Of a stretch of DNA of 64,000 nt, positions 14,301 through 29,499 are shown piece by piece (the stretch's first letter is position 1; each line of letters starts with the position of its first letter). The position numbers and the translations under genes were made by a program. The notes beneath the pieces were generated by a model that had not been told where the DNA came from, did not search any database, and was given only the letters and a program-made list of their open reading frames with translations. Origin of the DNA: Hydractinia symbiolongicarpus (taxonomy: Eukaryota; Cnidaria; Hydrozoa; Anthoathecata; Hydractiniidae); assembly GCF_029227915.1 (NCBI RefSeq), contig NC_079880.1, positions 7,070,001 to 7,134,000 of the forward strand, given 5' to 3'.

Positions 14301-16400
14301 TATCCGTTATCACGCGCTGAAAAATTAGAGACAGTTTCAAAAACTACATTTCATTGACTTTTTAAAGGTGTCAGTCCGTTTGAGTTACAACGGTTGGGTC
14401 ACCTATTCGTACCAACATGTGCTTAGCGATATTTTTCTAATATTACTAGGTTGCATCGCTTTTAACAATGAAACGATTGACTGTGGGACTAAGTTAAACT
14501 GATTTTGGACTGTCACCTTATAAATGTTATAAGTGAGACAATTGGACTCCAAGAAATAACATTCTCCTCAATTTGACATGATTGCCGAAACTCAGCGATT
14601 ACACTGGGCGCTGTGGTAGCGCTTTATTTAAGAATTTAGATAAATAAGTCATTCTTTACTGTGGGACCAATCCTAGCCGTTATCGCGCGCTGAATAAATA
14701 GCGACAGTTTCAAAAACTACATTTCATTGGCTTTCTAACAGTATCATCCGTTTGAGTTACAACGGTGGAGTCACATATTCATACCAACATGTATTTCGTG
14801 CTATTTTCCGGTATTACTAGGTTGTATGGCTTTTACCAGTGAAACGATTGACTGTTCGACTTAATTGAACTGATTATAGACTGTGACCTTATAAATGTTA
14901 AAGTGAGACAATTGGACTCCAAGAAATTTCATTCTTCCTAATTTGACATGATTGCCGGAACTCAGCGATTACACTGGGCGCTGTGGTAGCGCTTCATTTA
15001 AGAATTTAGATAAATAACTCATTCTTTACTGAGGGACAAATCCTATCCGTTATCGCGCGTGAAAGATTTAGCGACAGTTTCAAAAACTACATTTCATTGT
15101 CTTTCTAACAGTGTCAGTCCGTTTGAGTTACATCGGTTGGGTCACCTATTCGTACCAACATGTGCTTGGCGATATTTTTCTGATATTACTAGGTTGCATC
15201 GCTTTTAACAATGAAACGATTGACTGTGGGACTTAATTGAACTAACTTTTAACTGTGACCTGATAAATGTGATAAATGAGACAATTGGACTCCAAGAAAT
15301 AACATTCTTCTTAATTTGACGGGATTTCGAGAACTCAGCGATTACACTGGGCGCTGTGGTAGCGCATCATTTAAAAATTTAGATAAATAAGTCATTCTTT
15401 ACTGTGGGACCAATCCTAGCCGTTATTGCGCTCTGAAGAAATATCAGCAGTTTCAAAAACTAAATTTCATTGACTTTCTAACCGTGTCAGTCCGTTTGAG
15501 TTACAACGGTTGGGTCACATATTCGTACCAACATGTATTTCGTGCTATTTTCCGGTATTACTAGGTTGTATGGCTTTTACCAGTGAAACGATTGACTGTG
15601 GGACTTAATTGAACTGATTATGGACTGTGACTTTAAAAATTTTATAAGTGAGACAAGCGGACTCAAAGAAATAACATTCTTTTTAATTTGACATGATTGC
15701 CGGAACTCAGCGATTACACTGGGCGCCATGGTAGCGCTTCATTTATGAATTTAGATAAATTAGTTATTCTTAACTGTGGGACCAATCCTAGCCGTTATCG
15801 CGCGCTGAAGAAATAGCGAGAGTTTCAAAAACTTTATTTCATTGAATTTCTAAGAGTATCAATCCGTTTGAGTTGCAACGGTTGAGACACATTTTCGTAC
15901 CAACATGTATTTCCTGATATTTTTCCGGTACTACTAGCTTGTATGGCTTTTAACAGTGAAACGATTGACTGTGGGACTTAATTGAACTGATTATGGACTG
16001 TGACCTTATAAATGTTAAAGTGAGACAATTGGACTCCAAGAAATTTCATTCTTCCTAATTTGACATGATTGCCGGAACTCAGCGGTTACACTGGGCGCTG
16101 TGGTAGCGCTTCATTTAAGAATTTAGATAAATAACTTATTCTTTACTGAGGGACAAATCCTATCCGTTATCGCGCGTGGAAGAAATAGCGACAGTTTCAA
16201 AAACTACATTTCATTGACTTTTTAAAGGTGTCAGTCCGTTTGAGTTACAACGGTTGGGTCACCTATTCGTACCAACATGTGCTTAGCGATATTTTTCTAA
16301 TATTACTAGGTTGCATCGCTTTTAACAATGAAGCGATTGACTGTGGGACTAAGTTAAACTGATTTTGGACTGTCACCTTATAAATGTTATAAGTGAGACA
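11340..16400. repeat. Higher-order repeat, 2233 bp (6 monomers), with a 5-monomer derivative
   Basis: The private variant ATTTCCTTGAC and the run GTACCGACATG ... GTGAAACCATT occur near 11370-11500 and again 2233 bp later. AAGTTAAACTGATTTTGG lies at 12258, 14491 and 16351, spacings of 2233 and then 1860 bp. The second unit lacks the GCGGACTCAAAG monomer found at about 12670 in the first, so a single whole-monomer loss or gain explains 6 versus 5. The join lies within GGACTGTGACCTTA at about 14880. Confidence 0.78.
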
Positions 16401-19400
16401 ATTGGACTCCAAGAAATAACATTCTTCTCAATTTGACATGATTGCCGAAACTCAGCGATTACACTGGGCGCTGTGGTAGCGCTTTATTTAAGAATTTAGA
16501 TAAATAAGTCATTCTTTACTGTGGGACCAATCCTAGCCGTTATCGCGCGCTGAATAAATAGCGACAGTTTCAAAAACTACATTTCATTGGCTTTCTAACA
16601 GTATCATCCGTTTGAGTTACAACGGTGGAGTCACATATTCATACCAACATGTATTTCGTGCTATTTTCCGGTATTACTAGGTTGTATGGCTTTTACCAGT
16701 GAAACGATTGACTGTTCGACTTAATTGAACTGATTATGGACTGTGACCTTAAAAATGTTACAAGTGAGACAAGCGGACTCAAAGAAATAACATTCTTTTA
16801 ATTTGACATGATTGCCGGAACTCAGCGATTACACTGGGCGCCGTGGTAGCGCTTCATTAATGAATTTAGATAAATTAGTCATTCTTAACTGTGGGACCAA
16901 TCCTAGCCGGTTTCGCGCGCTGAAGAAATAGCGAGAGTTCCAAAAATTTCATTTCATTGACTTTCTAAGAGTATCAATCCGTTTGAGTTACAACGGTTGA
17001 GTCACATATTCGTACCAACATGTATTTCCTGATATTTTTCTGGTACTACTAGCTTGTATGGCTTTTAACAGTGAAACGATTGACTGTGGGACTTAATTGA
17101 ACTGATTATGGACTGTGACCTTATAAATGTTAAAGTGAGACAATTGGACTCCAAGAAATTTCATTCTTCCTAATTTGACATGATTGCCGGAACTCAGCGA
17201 TTACACTGGGCGCTGTGATAGCGCTTCATTTAAGAATTTAGATAAATAACTCATTCTTTACTGAGGGACAAATCCTATCCGTTATCGCGCGTGAAAGATT
17301 TAGCAACAGTTTCAAAAACTACATTTCATTGTCTTTCTAACAGTGTCAGTCCGTTTGAGTTACATCGGTTGGGTCACCTATTCGTACCAACATGTGCTTA
17401 GCGATATTTTTCTGATATTACTAGGTTGCATCGCTTTTAACAATGAAACGATTGACTGTGGGACTTAATTGAACTAACTTTTAACTGTGACCTGATAAAT
17501 GTGATAAATGAGACAATTGGACTCCAAGAAATAACATTCTTCCTAATTTGACGGGATTTCCGGAACTCAGCGATTACACTGGGCGCTGTGGTAGCGCATC
17601 ATTTAAAAATTTAGATAAATAAGTCATTCTTTACTGTGGGACCAATCCTAGCCGTTATTGCGCTCTGAAGAAATATCAGCAGTTTCAAAAACTAAATTTC
17701 ATTGACTTTCTAACCGTGTCAGTCCGTTTGAGTTACAACGGTTGGGTCACATATTCGTACCAACATGTATTTCGTGCTATTTTCCGGTATTACTAGGTTG
17801 TATGGCTTTTACCAGTGAAACGATTGACTGTGGGACTTAATTGAACTGATTATGGACTGTGACTTTAAAAATGTTATAAGTGAGACAAGCGGACTCAAAG
17901 AAATAACATTCTTTTTAATTTGACATGATTGCCGGAACTCAGCGATTACACTGGGCGCCATGGTAGCGCTTCATTTATGAATTTAGATAAATTAGTTATT
18001 CTTAACTGTGGGACCAATCCTAGCCGTTATCGCGCGCTGAAGAAATAGCGAGAGTTTCAAAAACTTTATTTCATTGAATTTCTAAGAGTATCAATCCGTT
18101 TGAGTTGCAACGGTTGAGACACATTTTCGTACCAACATGTATTTCCTGATATATTTCCGGTACTACTAGCTTGTATGGCTTTTAACAGTGAAACGATTGA
18201 CTGTGGGACTTAATTGAACTGATTATGGACTGTGACCTTATAAATGTTAAAGTGAGACAATTGGACTCCAAGAAATTTCATTCTTCCTAATTTGACATGA
18301 TTGCCGGAACTCAGCGGTTACACTGGGCGCTGTGGTAGCGCTTCATTTAAGAATTTAGATAAATAACTCATTCTTTACTGAGGGACAAATCCTATCCGTT
18401 ATCGCGCGTGGAAGAAATAGCGACAGTTTCAAAAACTACATTTCATTGTCTTTCTAACAGTGTCAGTCCGTTTGAGTTACATCGGTTGGGTCACATATTC
18501 GTACCAACATGTATTTAGCGATATTTTTTGATATTACTAGGTTGTATCGCTTTTAACAATGAAACGATTGACTGTGGGACTTTATTGAACTAACTTTGGA
18601 CTGTGACCTGATAAATGTGAATAATGAGACAATTGGACTCCAAGAAATAACATTCTTCTTAATTTGACGGGATTTCCGGATCTCAGCGATTACACTGGGC
18701 GCTGTGGTAGCGCATCATTTAAAAATTTAGATAAATAAGTCATTCTTTACTGTGGGACCAATCCTAGCCGTTATTGCGCTCTGAAGAAATATCGGCAGTT
18801 TCAAAAACTAAATTTCATTGACTTTCTAACCGTGTCAGTCCGTTGGAGTTACAACGGTTGGGTCACATATTCGTACCAACATGTATTTAGCGATATTTTT
18901 TTGATATTACTAAGTTGCATCGCTTTTAACAATGAAACGAATGACTGTGGGACTTAATTGAACTAACTTTGGACTGTGACCTGATAAATGTGATAAATGA
19001 GAAAATTGGACTCCAAGAAATAACATTCTCCTCAATTTGACATGATTGCCGAAACTCAGCGATTACACTGGGCGCTGTGGTAGCGCTTTATTTAAGGATT
19101 TAGATAAATAAGTCATTCTTTACTGTGGGACCAATCCTAGCCGTTATCGCGCGCTGAAGAAATAGCGAGAATTTCAAAAACTTCATTTCATTGACTTTCT
19201 AAGAGTATCAATCCGTTTGAGTTACAACGGTTGAGTCACATATTCGTATTAACATGTATTTCCTGATATTTTTCGGTACTACTAGCTTGTATGGCTTTTA
19301 ACAGTGAAACGATTGACTGTGGGACTTAATTGAACTGATTATGGACTGTGACCTTATAAATGTTAAAGTGAGACAATTGGACTCCAAGAAATTTCATTCT

Positions 19401-22352
19401 TCCTAATTTGACATGATTGCCGGAACTCAGCGGTTACACTGGGCGCTGTGGTAGCGCTTCATTTAAGAATTTAGATAAATAACTCATTCTTTACTGAGGG
19501 ACAAATCCTATCCGTTATCGCGCGTGGAAGAAATAGCGACAGTTTCAAAAACTACATTTCATTGTCTTTCTAACAGTGTCAGTCCGTTTGAGTTACATCG
19601 GTTGGGTCACATATTCGTACCAACATGTATTTAGCGATATTTTTTGATGTTACTAGGTTGTATCGCTTTTAACAATGAAACGATTGACTGTGGGACTTAA
19701 TTGAACTAACTTTGGACTGTGACCTGATAAATGTGAATAATGAGACAATTGGACTCCAAGAAATAACATTCTTCTTAATTTGACGGGATTTCCGGATCTT
19801 AGCGATTACACTGGGCGCTGTGGTAGCGCATCATTTAAAAATTTAGATAAATAAGTCATTCTTTACTGTGGGACCAATCCTAGCCGTTATTGCGCTCTGA
19901 AGAAATATCGGCAGTTTCAAAAACTAAATTTCATTGACTTTCTAACCGTGTCAGTCCGTTGGAGTTACAACGGTTGGGTCACATATTCGTACCAACATGT
20001 ATTTAGCGACATTTTTTTGATATTACTAAGTTGCATCGCTTTTAACAATGAAACGAATGACTGTGGGACTTAATTGAACTAACTTTGGACTGTGACCTGA
20101 TAAATGTGATAAATGAGAAAATTGGACTCCAAGAAATAACATTCTCCTCAATTTGACATGATTGCCGAAACTCAGCGATTACACTGGGCGCTGTGGTAGC
20201 GCTTTATTTAAGGATTTAGATAAATAAGTCATTCTTTACTGTGGGACCAATCCTAGCCGTTATCGCGCGCTGAAGAAATAGCGAGAATTTCAAAAACTTC
20301 ATTTCATTGACTTTCTAAGAGTATCAATCCGTTTGAGTTACAACGGTTGAGTCACATATTCGTATTAACATGTATTTCCTGATATTTTACGGTACTACTA
20401 GCTTGTATGGCTTTTAACAGTGAAACGATTGACTGTGGGACTTAATTGAACTGATTATGGACTGTGACCTTATAAATGTTAAAGTGAGACAATTGGACTC
20501 CAAGAAATTTCATTCTTCCTAATTTGACATGATTGCCGGAACTCAGCGATTACACTGGGCGCTGTGGTAGCGCTTCATTTAAGAATTTAGATAAATAACT
20601 CATTCTTTACTGAGGGACAAATCCTATCCGTTATCGCGCGTGAAAGATTTAGCGACAGTTTCAAAAACTACATTTCATTGTCTTTCTAACAGTGTCAGTC
20701 CGTTTGAGTTACATCGGTTGGGTCACCTATTCGTACCAACATGTGCTTAGCGATATTTTTCTGATATTACTAGGTTGCATCGCTTTTAACAATGAAACGA
20801 TTGACTGTGGGACTTAATTGAACTAACTTTTAACTGTGACCTGATAAATGTGATAAATGAGACAATTGGACTCCAAGAAATAACATTCTTCTTAATTTGA
20901 CGGGATTTCCGGAACTCAGCGATTACACTGGGCGCTGTGGTAGCGCATCATTTAAAAATTTAGATAAATAAGTCATTCTTTACTGTGGGACCAATCCTAG
21001 CCGTTATTGCGCTCTGAAGAAATATCAGCAGTTTCAAAAACTAAATTTCATTGACTTTCTAACCGTGTCAGTCCGTTTGAGTTACAACGGTTGGGTCACA
21101 TATTCGTACCAACATGTATTTCGTGCTATTTTCCGGTATTACTAGGTTGTATGGCTTTTAACAGTGAAACGATTGACTGTGGGACTTAATTGAACTGATT
21201 ATGGACTGTGACCTTTTAAATGTTAAAGTGAGACAATTGGACTCCAAGAAATTTCATTCTTCCTAATTTGACATGATTGCCGGAACTCAGCGGTTACACT
21301 GGGCGCTGTGGTAGCGCTTCATTTAAGAATTTAGATAAATAACTCATTCTTTACTGAGGGACAAATCCTATCCGTTATCGCGCGTGGAAGAAATAGCGAC
21401 AGTTTCAAAAACTACATTTCATTGTCTTTCTAACAGTGTCAGTCCGTTTGAGTTACATCGGTTGGGTCACATATTCGTACCAACATGTATTTAGCGATAT
21501 TTTTTAATATTACTAGGTTGTATCGCTTTTAACAATGAAACGATTGACTGTGGGACTTAATTGAACTAACTTTGGACTGTGACCTGATAAATGTGAATAA
21601 TGAGACAATTGGACTCCAAGAAATAACATTCTTCTTAATTTGACGGGATTTCCGGAACTCAGCGATTACACTGGGCGCTGTGGTAGCGCATCATTTAAAA
21701 ATTTGGATAAATAAGTCATTCTTTACTGTGGGACCAATCCTAGCCGTTATTGCGCTCTGAAGAAATATCGGCAGTTTCAAAAACTAAATTTCATTGACTT
21801 TCTAACCGTGTCAGTCCGTTGGAGTTACAACGGTTGGGTCACATATTCGTACCAACATGTATTTAGCGATATTTTTTTGATATTACTAAGTTGCATCGCT
21901 TTTAACAATGAAACGAATGACTGTGGGACTTAATTGAACTAACTTTGGACTGTGACCTGATAAAGGTGATAAATGAGAAAATTGGACTCCAAGAAATAAC
22001 ATTCTCCTCAATTTGACATGATTGCCGAAACTCAGCGATTACACTGGGCGCTGTGGTAGCGCTTTATTTAAGGATTTAGATAAATAAGTCATTCTTTACT
22101 GTGGGACCAATCCTAGCCGTTATCGCGCGCTGAAGAAATAGCGAGAATTTCAAAAACTTCATTTCATTGACTTTCTAAGAGTATCAATCCGTTTGAGTTA
22201 CAACGGTTGAGTCACATATTCGTATTAACATGTATTTCCTGATATTTTTCGGTACTACTAGCTTGTATGGCTTTTAACAGTGAAACGATTGACTGTGGGA
22301 CTTAATTGAACTGATTATGGACTGTGACCTTATAAATGTTAAAGTGAGACAA
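14912..22352. repeat. Higher-order repeat, about 1116 bp (3 monomers)
   Basis: The marker TTGGACTCCAAGAAATTTC starts at 14912, 16029, 17144, 18261, 19377, 20493, 21237 and 22353. Spacings are 1117, 1115, 1117, 1116, 1116, 744 and 1116 bp: a three-monomer rhythm with one two-monomer unit at 20493-21236. Units 18261-19376 and 19377-20492 look nearly identical, sharing GGAGTTACAACGG and ATTCGTATTAACATG. Units in 14912-18260 differ in their second and third monomers. Confidence 0.78.
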
Positions 22353-24289
22353 TTGGACTCCAAGAAATTTCATTCTTCCTAATTTGACATGATTGCCGGA
22401 ACACAGCGATTACACTGGGCGTTGTGGTAGCGCTTCATTTAAGAATTTAGATAAATAACTCATTCTTTACTGAGGGACAAATCCTATCCGTTATCGCGCG
22501 TGAAAGAATTAGCGACAGTTTCAAAAACTACATTTCATTGTCTTTCTAACAGTGTCAGTCCGTTTGAGTTACATCGGTTGGATCACATATTCGTACCAAC
22601 ATGTATTTAGCGATATTTTTTGATATTACTAGGTTGTATCGCTTGTAACAATAAAACGATTGACTGTGGGACTTAATGGAACTGATTACGGATTGTGACC
22701 TTAAAAATGTTATTAGTGAGACAATTGGACTCCAAGAAATAACATTCTTCCTAATTTGACATGATTGCCGAAACTCAGCAATTACATTGGGCGCTGTGGT
22801 AGCGCTTCAATTAAAAATTATGATAAAAAAGTCATTCTTTACTGTAGGACCAATCTTAGCCGTTATCGCGCGCTGAAGAATTAGAGACAGTTTCAAAAAC
22901 TACATTTCATTGACTTTTTAACGGTGTCAGTCCGTTTCAGTTACAACGGTTGGGTCACCTATTCGTACCAACATGTGCTTAGCGACATTTTTCTGATATT
23001 ACTAGGTTGCATCGCTTTTAACAATGAAACGATTGACTGTGGGACTTAATTGAACTAACTTTGGACTGTGACCTGATAAATGTAATAAATGAGAAAATTG
23101 GACTCCAAGAAATAACATTCTTCTTAATTTGACGGGATTTCCGGAACTCAGCGATTACACTGGGCGCTGTGGTAGCGCATCATTTAAAAATTTAGATAAA
23201 TAAGTCATTCTTTACTGTGGGACCAATCCTAGCCGTTATTGCGTTCTGAAGAAATATCGGCAGTTTCAAAAACTAAATTTCATTGACTTTCTAACCGTGT
23301 CAGTCCGTTTGAGTTACAACGGTTGGGTCACATATTCGTACCAACATGTATTTCGTGCTATTTTCCGGTATTACTAGGTTGTATGGCTTTTACCAGTGAA
23401 ACGATTGACTGTGGGGCTTAATTGAACTGATTATGGACTGTGACTTTAAAAATGTTATAAGTGAGACAAGCGGACTCAAAGAAATAACATTCTTTTTAAT
23501 TTGACATGATTGCCGGAACTCAGCAATTACACTGGGCGCCGTGGTAGCGCTTCATTTATGAATTTAGATAAATTAGTCATTCTTAACTGTGGGACCAATC
23601 CTAGCCGTTATCGCGCGCTGAGGAAATAGCGAGAGTTTCAAAAACTTCATTTCGTCGACTTTCTAAGAGTATCAATTCGTTTGAGTTACAACGGTTGAGT
23701 CACATATTCGTACCAACATGTATTTCCTGATATTTTTCCGGTACTACTAGCTTGTATGGCTTTTAACAGTGAAACGATTGACTGTGGGACTTAATTGAAC
23801 TGATTATGGACTGTGACCTTATAAATGTTAAAGTGAGACAATTGGACTCCAAGAAATTTCATTCTTCCTAATTTGACATGATTGCCGGAACTCAGCGGTT
23901 ACACTGGGCGCTGTGGTAGCGCTTCATTTAAGAATTTAGATAAATTAGTCATTCTTAACTGTGGGACCAATCCTAGCCGTTATCGCGCGCTGAGGAAATA
24001 GCGAGAGTTTCAAAAACTTCATTTCGTTGACTTTCTAAGAGTATCAATTCGTTTGAGTTACAACGGTTGAGTCACATATTCGTACCAACATGTATTTAGC
24101 GATATTTTTTGATATTACTAGGTTGTATCGCTTGTAACAATAAAACGATTGACTGTGGGACTTAATTGAACTGATTACGGACTGCGACCTTAAAAATGTT
24201 ATAAGTGAGACAATTGGACTCCAAGAAATAACATTCTTCCTAATTTGACATGATTGCCGAAACTCAGAAATTACATTGGGAGCTGTGGT

Positions 24290-27200
24290 AGCGCTTCAAT
24301 TAAAAATTAAGATAAAAAAGTCATTCTTTACTGTGGGACCAATCTTAGCCGTTATCGCGCGCTGAAGAATTAGAGACAGTTTCAAAAACTACATTTCATT
24401 GACTTTTTAACGGTGTCAGTCCGTTTGAGTTACAACGGTTGGGTCACCTATTCGTACCAACATGTGCTTAGCGATATTTTTCTGATATTACTAGGTTGCA
24501 TCGCTTTTAACAATGAAACGATTGACTGTGGGACTTAATTGAACTAACTTTGGACTGTGACCTGATAAATGTGATAAATGAGACAATTGGACTCCAAAAA
24601 ATAACATTCTTCTTAATTTTACGGGATTTCCGGAACTCAGCGATTACACTGGGCGCTGTGGTAGCGCATATTTAAAAATTTAGATAAATAAGTCATTCTT
24701 TACTGTGGGACCAATCCTAGACGTTATCGCGCTCTGAAGAAATATCGACAGTTTCGAAAACTAAATTTCATTGACTTTCTAACCGTGTCAGTCCGTTTGA
24801 GTTACAACGTTTGGGTCACATATTCGTACCAACATGTATTTAGCGATATTTTTTTTGATATTGCTAAGTTGCATCGCTTTTAACAATGAAACGAATGACT
24901 GTGCGACTTAATTGAACTAACTTTGTACTGTGACCTGATAAATGTGATAAATGAGACAACTGGACTCCAAGAAATAACATTCTTCTTAATTTGACATGAT
25001 TGCCGGAACTCAGCGGTTACACTGGGCGCTGTGATAGCGCTTCATTTAAGAATTTAGATAAATAAGTCATTCTTTACTGTGGGACCAATCCTATCCGTTA
25101 TCGGCGCTGAAGAAATAGCGACAGTTTCAAAAACTACATTTCATTGTCTTTCTAACAGTGTCAGTCCGTTTGAGTTACATTGGTTGGGTCACATATTCGT
25201 ACCAACATGTATTTAGCGATATTTTTTTGATATTACTAGGTTGTATCGCTTTTAACAATGAAACGATTGACTGTGGGACTTAATTGAACAAACTTTGGAC
25301 TATCACCTAATAAATGTGATAAATGAGAAAATTGGACTCCAAGAAATAACATTCTCCTCAATTTGACATGATTGCCGAAACTCAGCGATTACACTGGGCG
25401 CTGTGGTAGCGCTTCATTTAAGAATTTAGATAAATAAGTCATTCTTTACTGTGGGACCAATCCTAGCCGTTATCGCGCGCTGAATAAATAGCGACAGTTT
25501 CAAAAACCACATTTTATTGGCTTTCTAACAGTATCAATCCGTTTGAGTTACAACGGTTGAGTCACATATTCGTACCAACATGTATTTCGTGCTATTTTCC
25601 GGTATTACTAGTTGTATGGCTTTTACCAGTGAAACGATTGACTGTGGGATTTAATTGAACTGATTATGGACTGTGACCATAAAAATGTTATAAGTGAGAC
25701 AAGCGAACTCAAAGAAATAACATTCTTTTTAATTTGACATGATTGCCGGAACTCAGCGATTACACTGGGTGCCGTGGTAGCGCTTTATTTAAGAATTTAG
25801 ATAAATTAGTCATTCTTAACTGTGGGACCAATCCTAGCCGTTATCGCGCGCTGAAGAAATAGCGACAGTTTCAAAAACTTCATTTTATTGACTTTCTAAG
25901 AGTATCAATCCGTTTGAGTTACAACGGTTGAGTCACATATTCGTACCAACATGTATTTAGCGATATTTTTTGATATTGCTAGGTTGTATCGCTTGTAACA
26001 ATAAAACGATTGACTGTGGGACTTAATTGAACTGATTATGGACTGTGACCTTAAAAATGTGATAAGTGAAACAAACGGACTCAAAGAAATAACATTATTT
26101 TTAATTTGACATGATTGCCGGAACTCAGCGATTACACCGGGTGCTGTGATAGCGCTTCATTTAAGAATTTAGATAAATTAGTCATTCTTAACTTTGGGAC
26201 CAATCCTAGCCGTTATCGCGCGCTGAAGAAATAGCGACCGTTTCAAAAACTACATTTCAATGACTTTCTAAGAGTATTAATCCGTTTGAGTTACAACGGT
26301 TGAGTCACATATTCGTACCAGCATGTATTTCGTGATATTTTTTCGGTACTACTAGCTTGTATGGCTTTTAACAGTGAAACGATTGACTGTGGGACTTAAT
26401 TGAACTGATTATGGACTGTGATCTTGTAAATGTTAAAGTGAGACAATTGGACTCCAAGATATAACATTCTTCTTAATTTGACATGATTGTCGGAACTCAG
26501 CGATTACACTGGGCCCTGTGGTAACGCTTCATTCAAAAATTTAGATAAATAAGTCATTCTTTACTGTGGGACCAATCCTAGCCGTTATTACACGCTGAAG
26601 AAATAGCGACAGTTTTAAAAACTAGATTTCATTGACTTTCTAAGAGTATCAATCCGTTTGAGTTACAACGGTTGAGTCACATATTCGTACCAACATGTAT
26701 TTCGTGATATTTTTCCGGTATTACTAGCTTGTATGGCTTTTAACAGTGAAACGATTGACTGTGGGACTTAATTGAACTGATTATGGACTGTGACCTTATA
26801 AATGTTAAAGTGAGACAATTGGACTCCAAGCAATTTCATTCTTCCTAATTTGACATGATTGCCGGAACTCAGCGATTATACTGGGCGCTGTGGTAGCGCT
26901 TCAATTAAAAATTAAGATAAAAAAGTCATTCTTTACTGTGGGACCAATCTTAGCCGTTATCGCGCGCTGAAGAATTAGAGACAGTTTCAAAAACTACATT
27001 TCATTGACTTTTTAACGGTGTCAGTCCGTTTGAGTTACAACGGTTGGGTCACCTATTCGTACCAACATGTGCTTAGCGATATTTTTCTGATATTACTAGG
27101 TTGCATCGCTTTTAACAATGAAACGATTGACTGTGGGACTTAATTGAACTAACTTTGGACTGTGACCTGATAAATGTGATAAATGAGACAATTGGACTCC

Positions 27201-29499
27201 AAAAAATAACATTCTTCTTAATTTTACGGGATTTCCGGAACTCAGCGATTACACTGGGCGCTGTGGTAGCGCATATTTAAAAATTTAGATAAATAAGTCA
27301 TTCTTTACTGTGGGACCAATCCTAGACGTTATCGCGCTCTGAAGAAATATCGACAGTTTCAAAAACTAAATTTCATTGACTTTCTAACCGTGTCAGTCCG
27401 TTTGAGTTACAACGTTTGGGTCACATATTCGTACCAACATGTATTTAGCGATATTTTTTTTGATATTGCTAAGTTGCATCGCTTTTAACAATGAAACGAA
27501 TGACTGTGCGACTTAATTGAACTAACTTTGTACTGTGACCTGATAAATGTGATAAATGAGACAACTGGACTCCAAGAAATAACATTCTTCTTAATTTGAC
27601 ATGATTGCCGGAACTCAGCGGTTACACTGGGCGCTGTGATAGCGCTTCATTTAAGAATTTAGATAAATAAGTCATTCTTTACTGTGGGACCAATCCTATC
27701 CGTTATCGGCGCTGAAGAAATAGCGACAGTTTCAAAAACTACATTTCATTGTCTTTCTAACAGTGTCAGTCCGTTTGAGTTACATTGGTTGGGTCACATA
27801 TTCGTACCAACATGTATTTAGCGATATTTTTTTGATATTACTAGGTTGTATCGCTTTTAACAATGAAACGATTGACTGTGGGACTTAATTGAACAAACTT
27901 TGGACTATCACCTAATAAATGTGATAAATGAGAAAATTGGACTCCACAAAATAACATTCTCCTCAATTTGACATGATTGCCGAAACTCAGCGATTACACT
28001 GGGCGCTGTGGTAGCGCTTCATTTAAGAATTTAGATAACTAAGTCATTCTTTACTGTGGGACCAATCCTAGCCGTTATCGCGCGCTGAATAAATAGCGAC
28101 AGTTTCAAAAACCACATTTTATTGGCTTTCTAACAGTATCAATCCGTTTGAGTTACAACGGTTGAGTCACATATTCGTACCAACATGTATTTCGTGCTAT
28201 TTTCCGGTATTACTAGGTTGTATGGCTTTTACCAGTGAAACGATTGACTGTGGGATTTAATTGAACTGATTATGGACTGTGACCATAAAAATGTTATAAG
28301 TGAGACAAGCGGACTCAAAGAAATAACATTCTTTTTAATTTGACATGATTGCCGGAACTCAGCGATTACACTGGGTGCCGTGGTAGCGCTTTATTTAAGA
28401 ATTTAGATAAATTAGTCATTCTTAACTGTGGGACCAATCCTAGCCGTTATCGCGCGCTGAAGAAATAGCGACAGTTTCAAAAACTTCATTTTATTGACTT
28501 TCTAAGAGTATCAATCCGTTTGAGTTACAACGGTTGAGTCACATATTCGTACCAACATGTATTTAGCGATATTTTTTGATATTGCTAGGTTGTATCGCTT
28601 GTAACAATAAAACGATTGACTGTGGGACTTAATTGAACTGATTATGGACTGTGACCTTAAAAATGTGATAAGTGAAACAAACGGACTCAAAGAAATAACA
28701 TTATTTTTAATTTGACATGATTGCCGGAACTCAGCGATTACACCGGGTGCTGTGATAGCGCTTCATTTAAGAATTTAGATAAATTAGTCATTCTTAACTT
28801 TGGGACCAATCCTAGCCGTTATCGCGCGCTGAAGAAATAGCGACCGTTTCAAAAACTACATTTCAATGACTTTCTAAGAGTATTAATCCGTTTGAGTTAC
28901 AACGGTTGAGTCACATATTCGTACCAGCATGTATTTCGTGATATTTTTTCGGTACTACTAGCTTGTATGGCTTTTAACAGTGAAACGATTGACTGTGGGA
29001 CTTAATTGAACTGATTATGGACTGTGATCTTATAAATGTTAAAGTGAGACAATTGGACTCCAAGATATAACATTCTTCTTAATTTGACATGATTGTCGGA
29101 ACTCAGCGATTACACTGGGCCCTGTGGTAACGCTTCATTCAAAAATTTAGATAAATAAGTCATTCTTTACTGTGGGACCAATCCTAGCCGTTATTACACG
29201 CTGAAGAAATAGCGACAGTTTTAAAAACTAGATTTCATTGACTTTCTAAGAGTATCAATCCGTTTGAGTTACAACGGTTGAGTCACATATTCGTACCAAC
29301 ATGTATTTCGTGATATTTTTCCGGTATTACTAGCTTGTATGGCTTTTAACAGTGAAACGATTGACTGTGGGACTTAATTGAACTGATTATGGACTGTGAC
29401 CTTATAAATGTTAAAGTGAGACCATTGGACTCCAAGCAATTTCATTCTTCCTAATTTGACATGATTGCCGGAACTCAGCGATTATACTGGGCGCTGTGG
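24290..29499. repeat. Higher-order repeat, 2605 bp (7 monomers, 2 units)
   Basis: Two adjacent units, 24290-26894 and 26895-29499. The private marker TTGGACTCCAAAAAATAAC sits at 24587 and 27192 (2605 bp). Seven distinct monomers recur in the same order with few differences seen (for example CCAAGAAAT versus CCACAAAAT near 25340 and 27945; ACTAGTTG versus ACTAGGTTG). All three boundaries fall inside the shared segment GCTGTGGTAGCGCTTCA at about 24282-24298, 26887-26903 and 29492-29508, overlapping the GCGCT-N5-AGCGC dyad. Confidence 0.85.
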
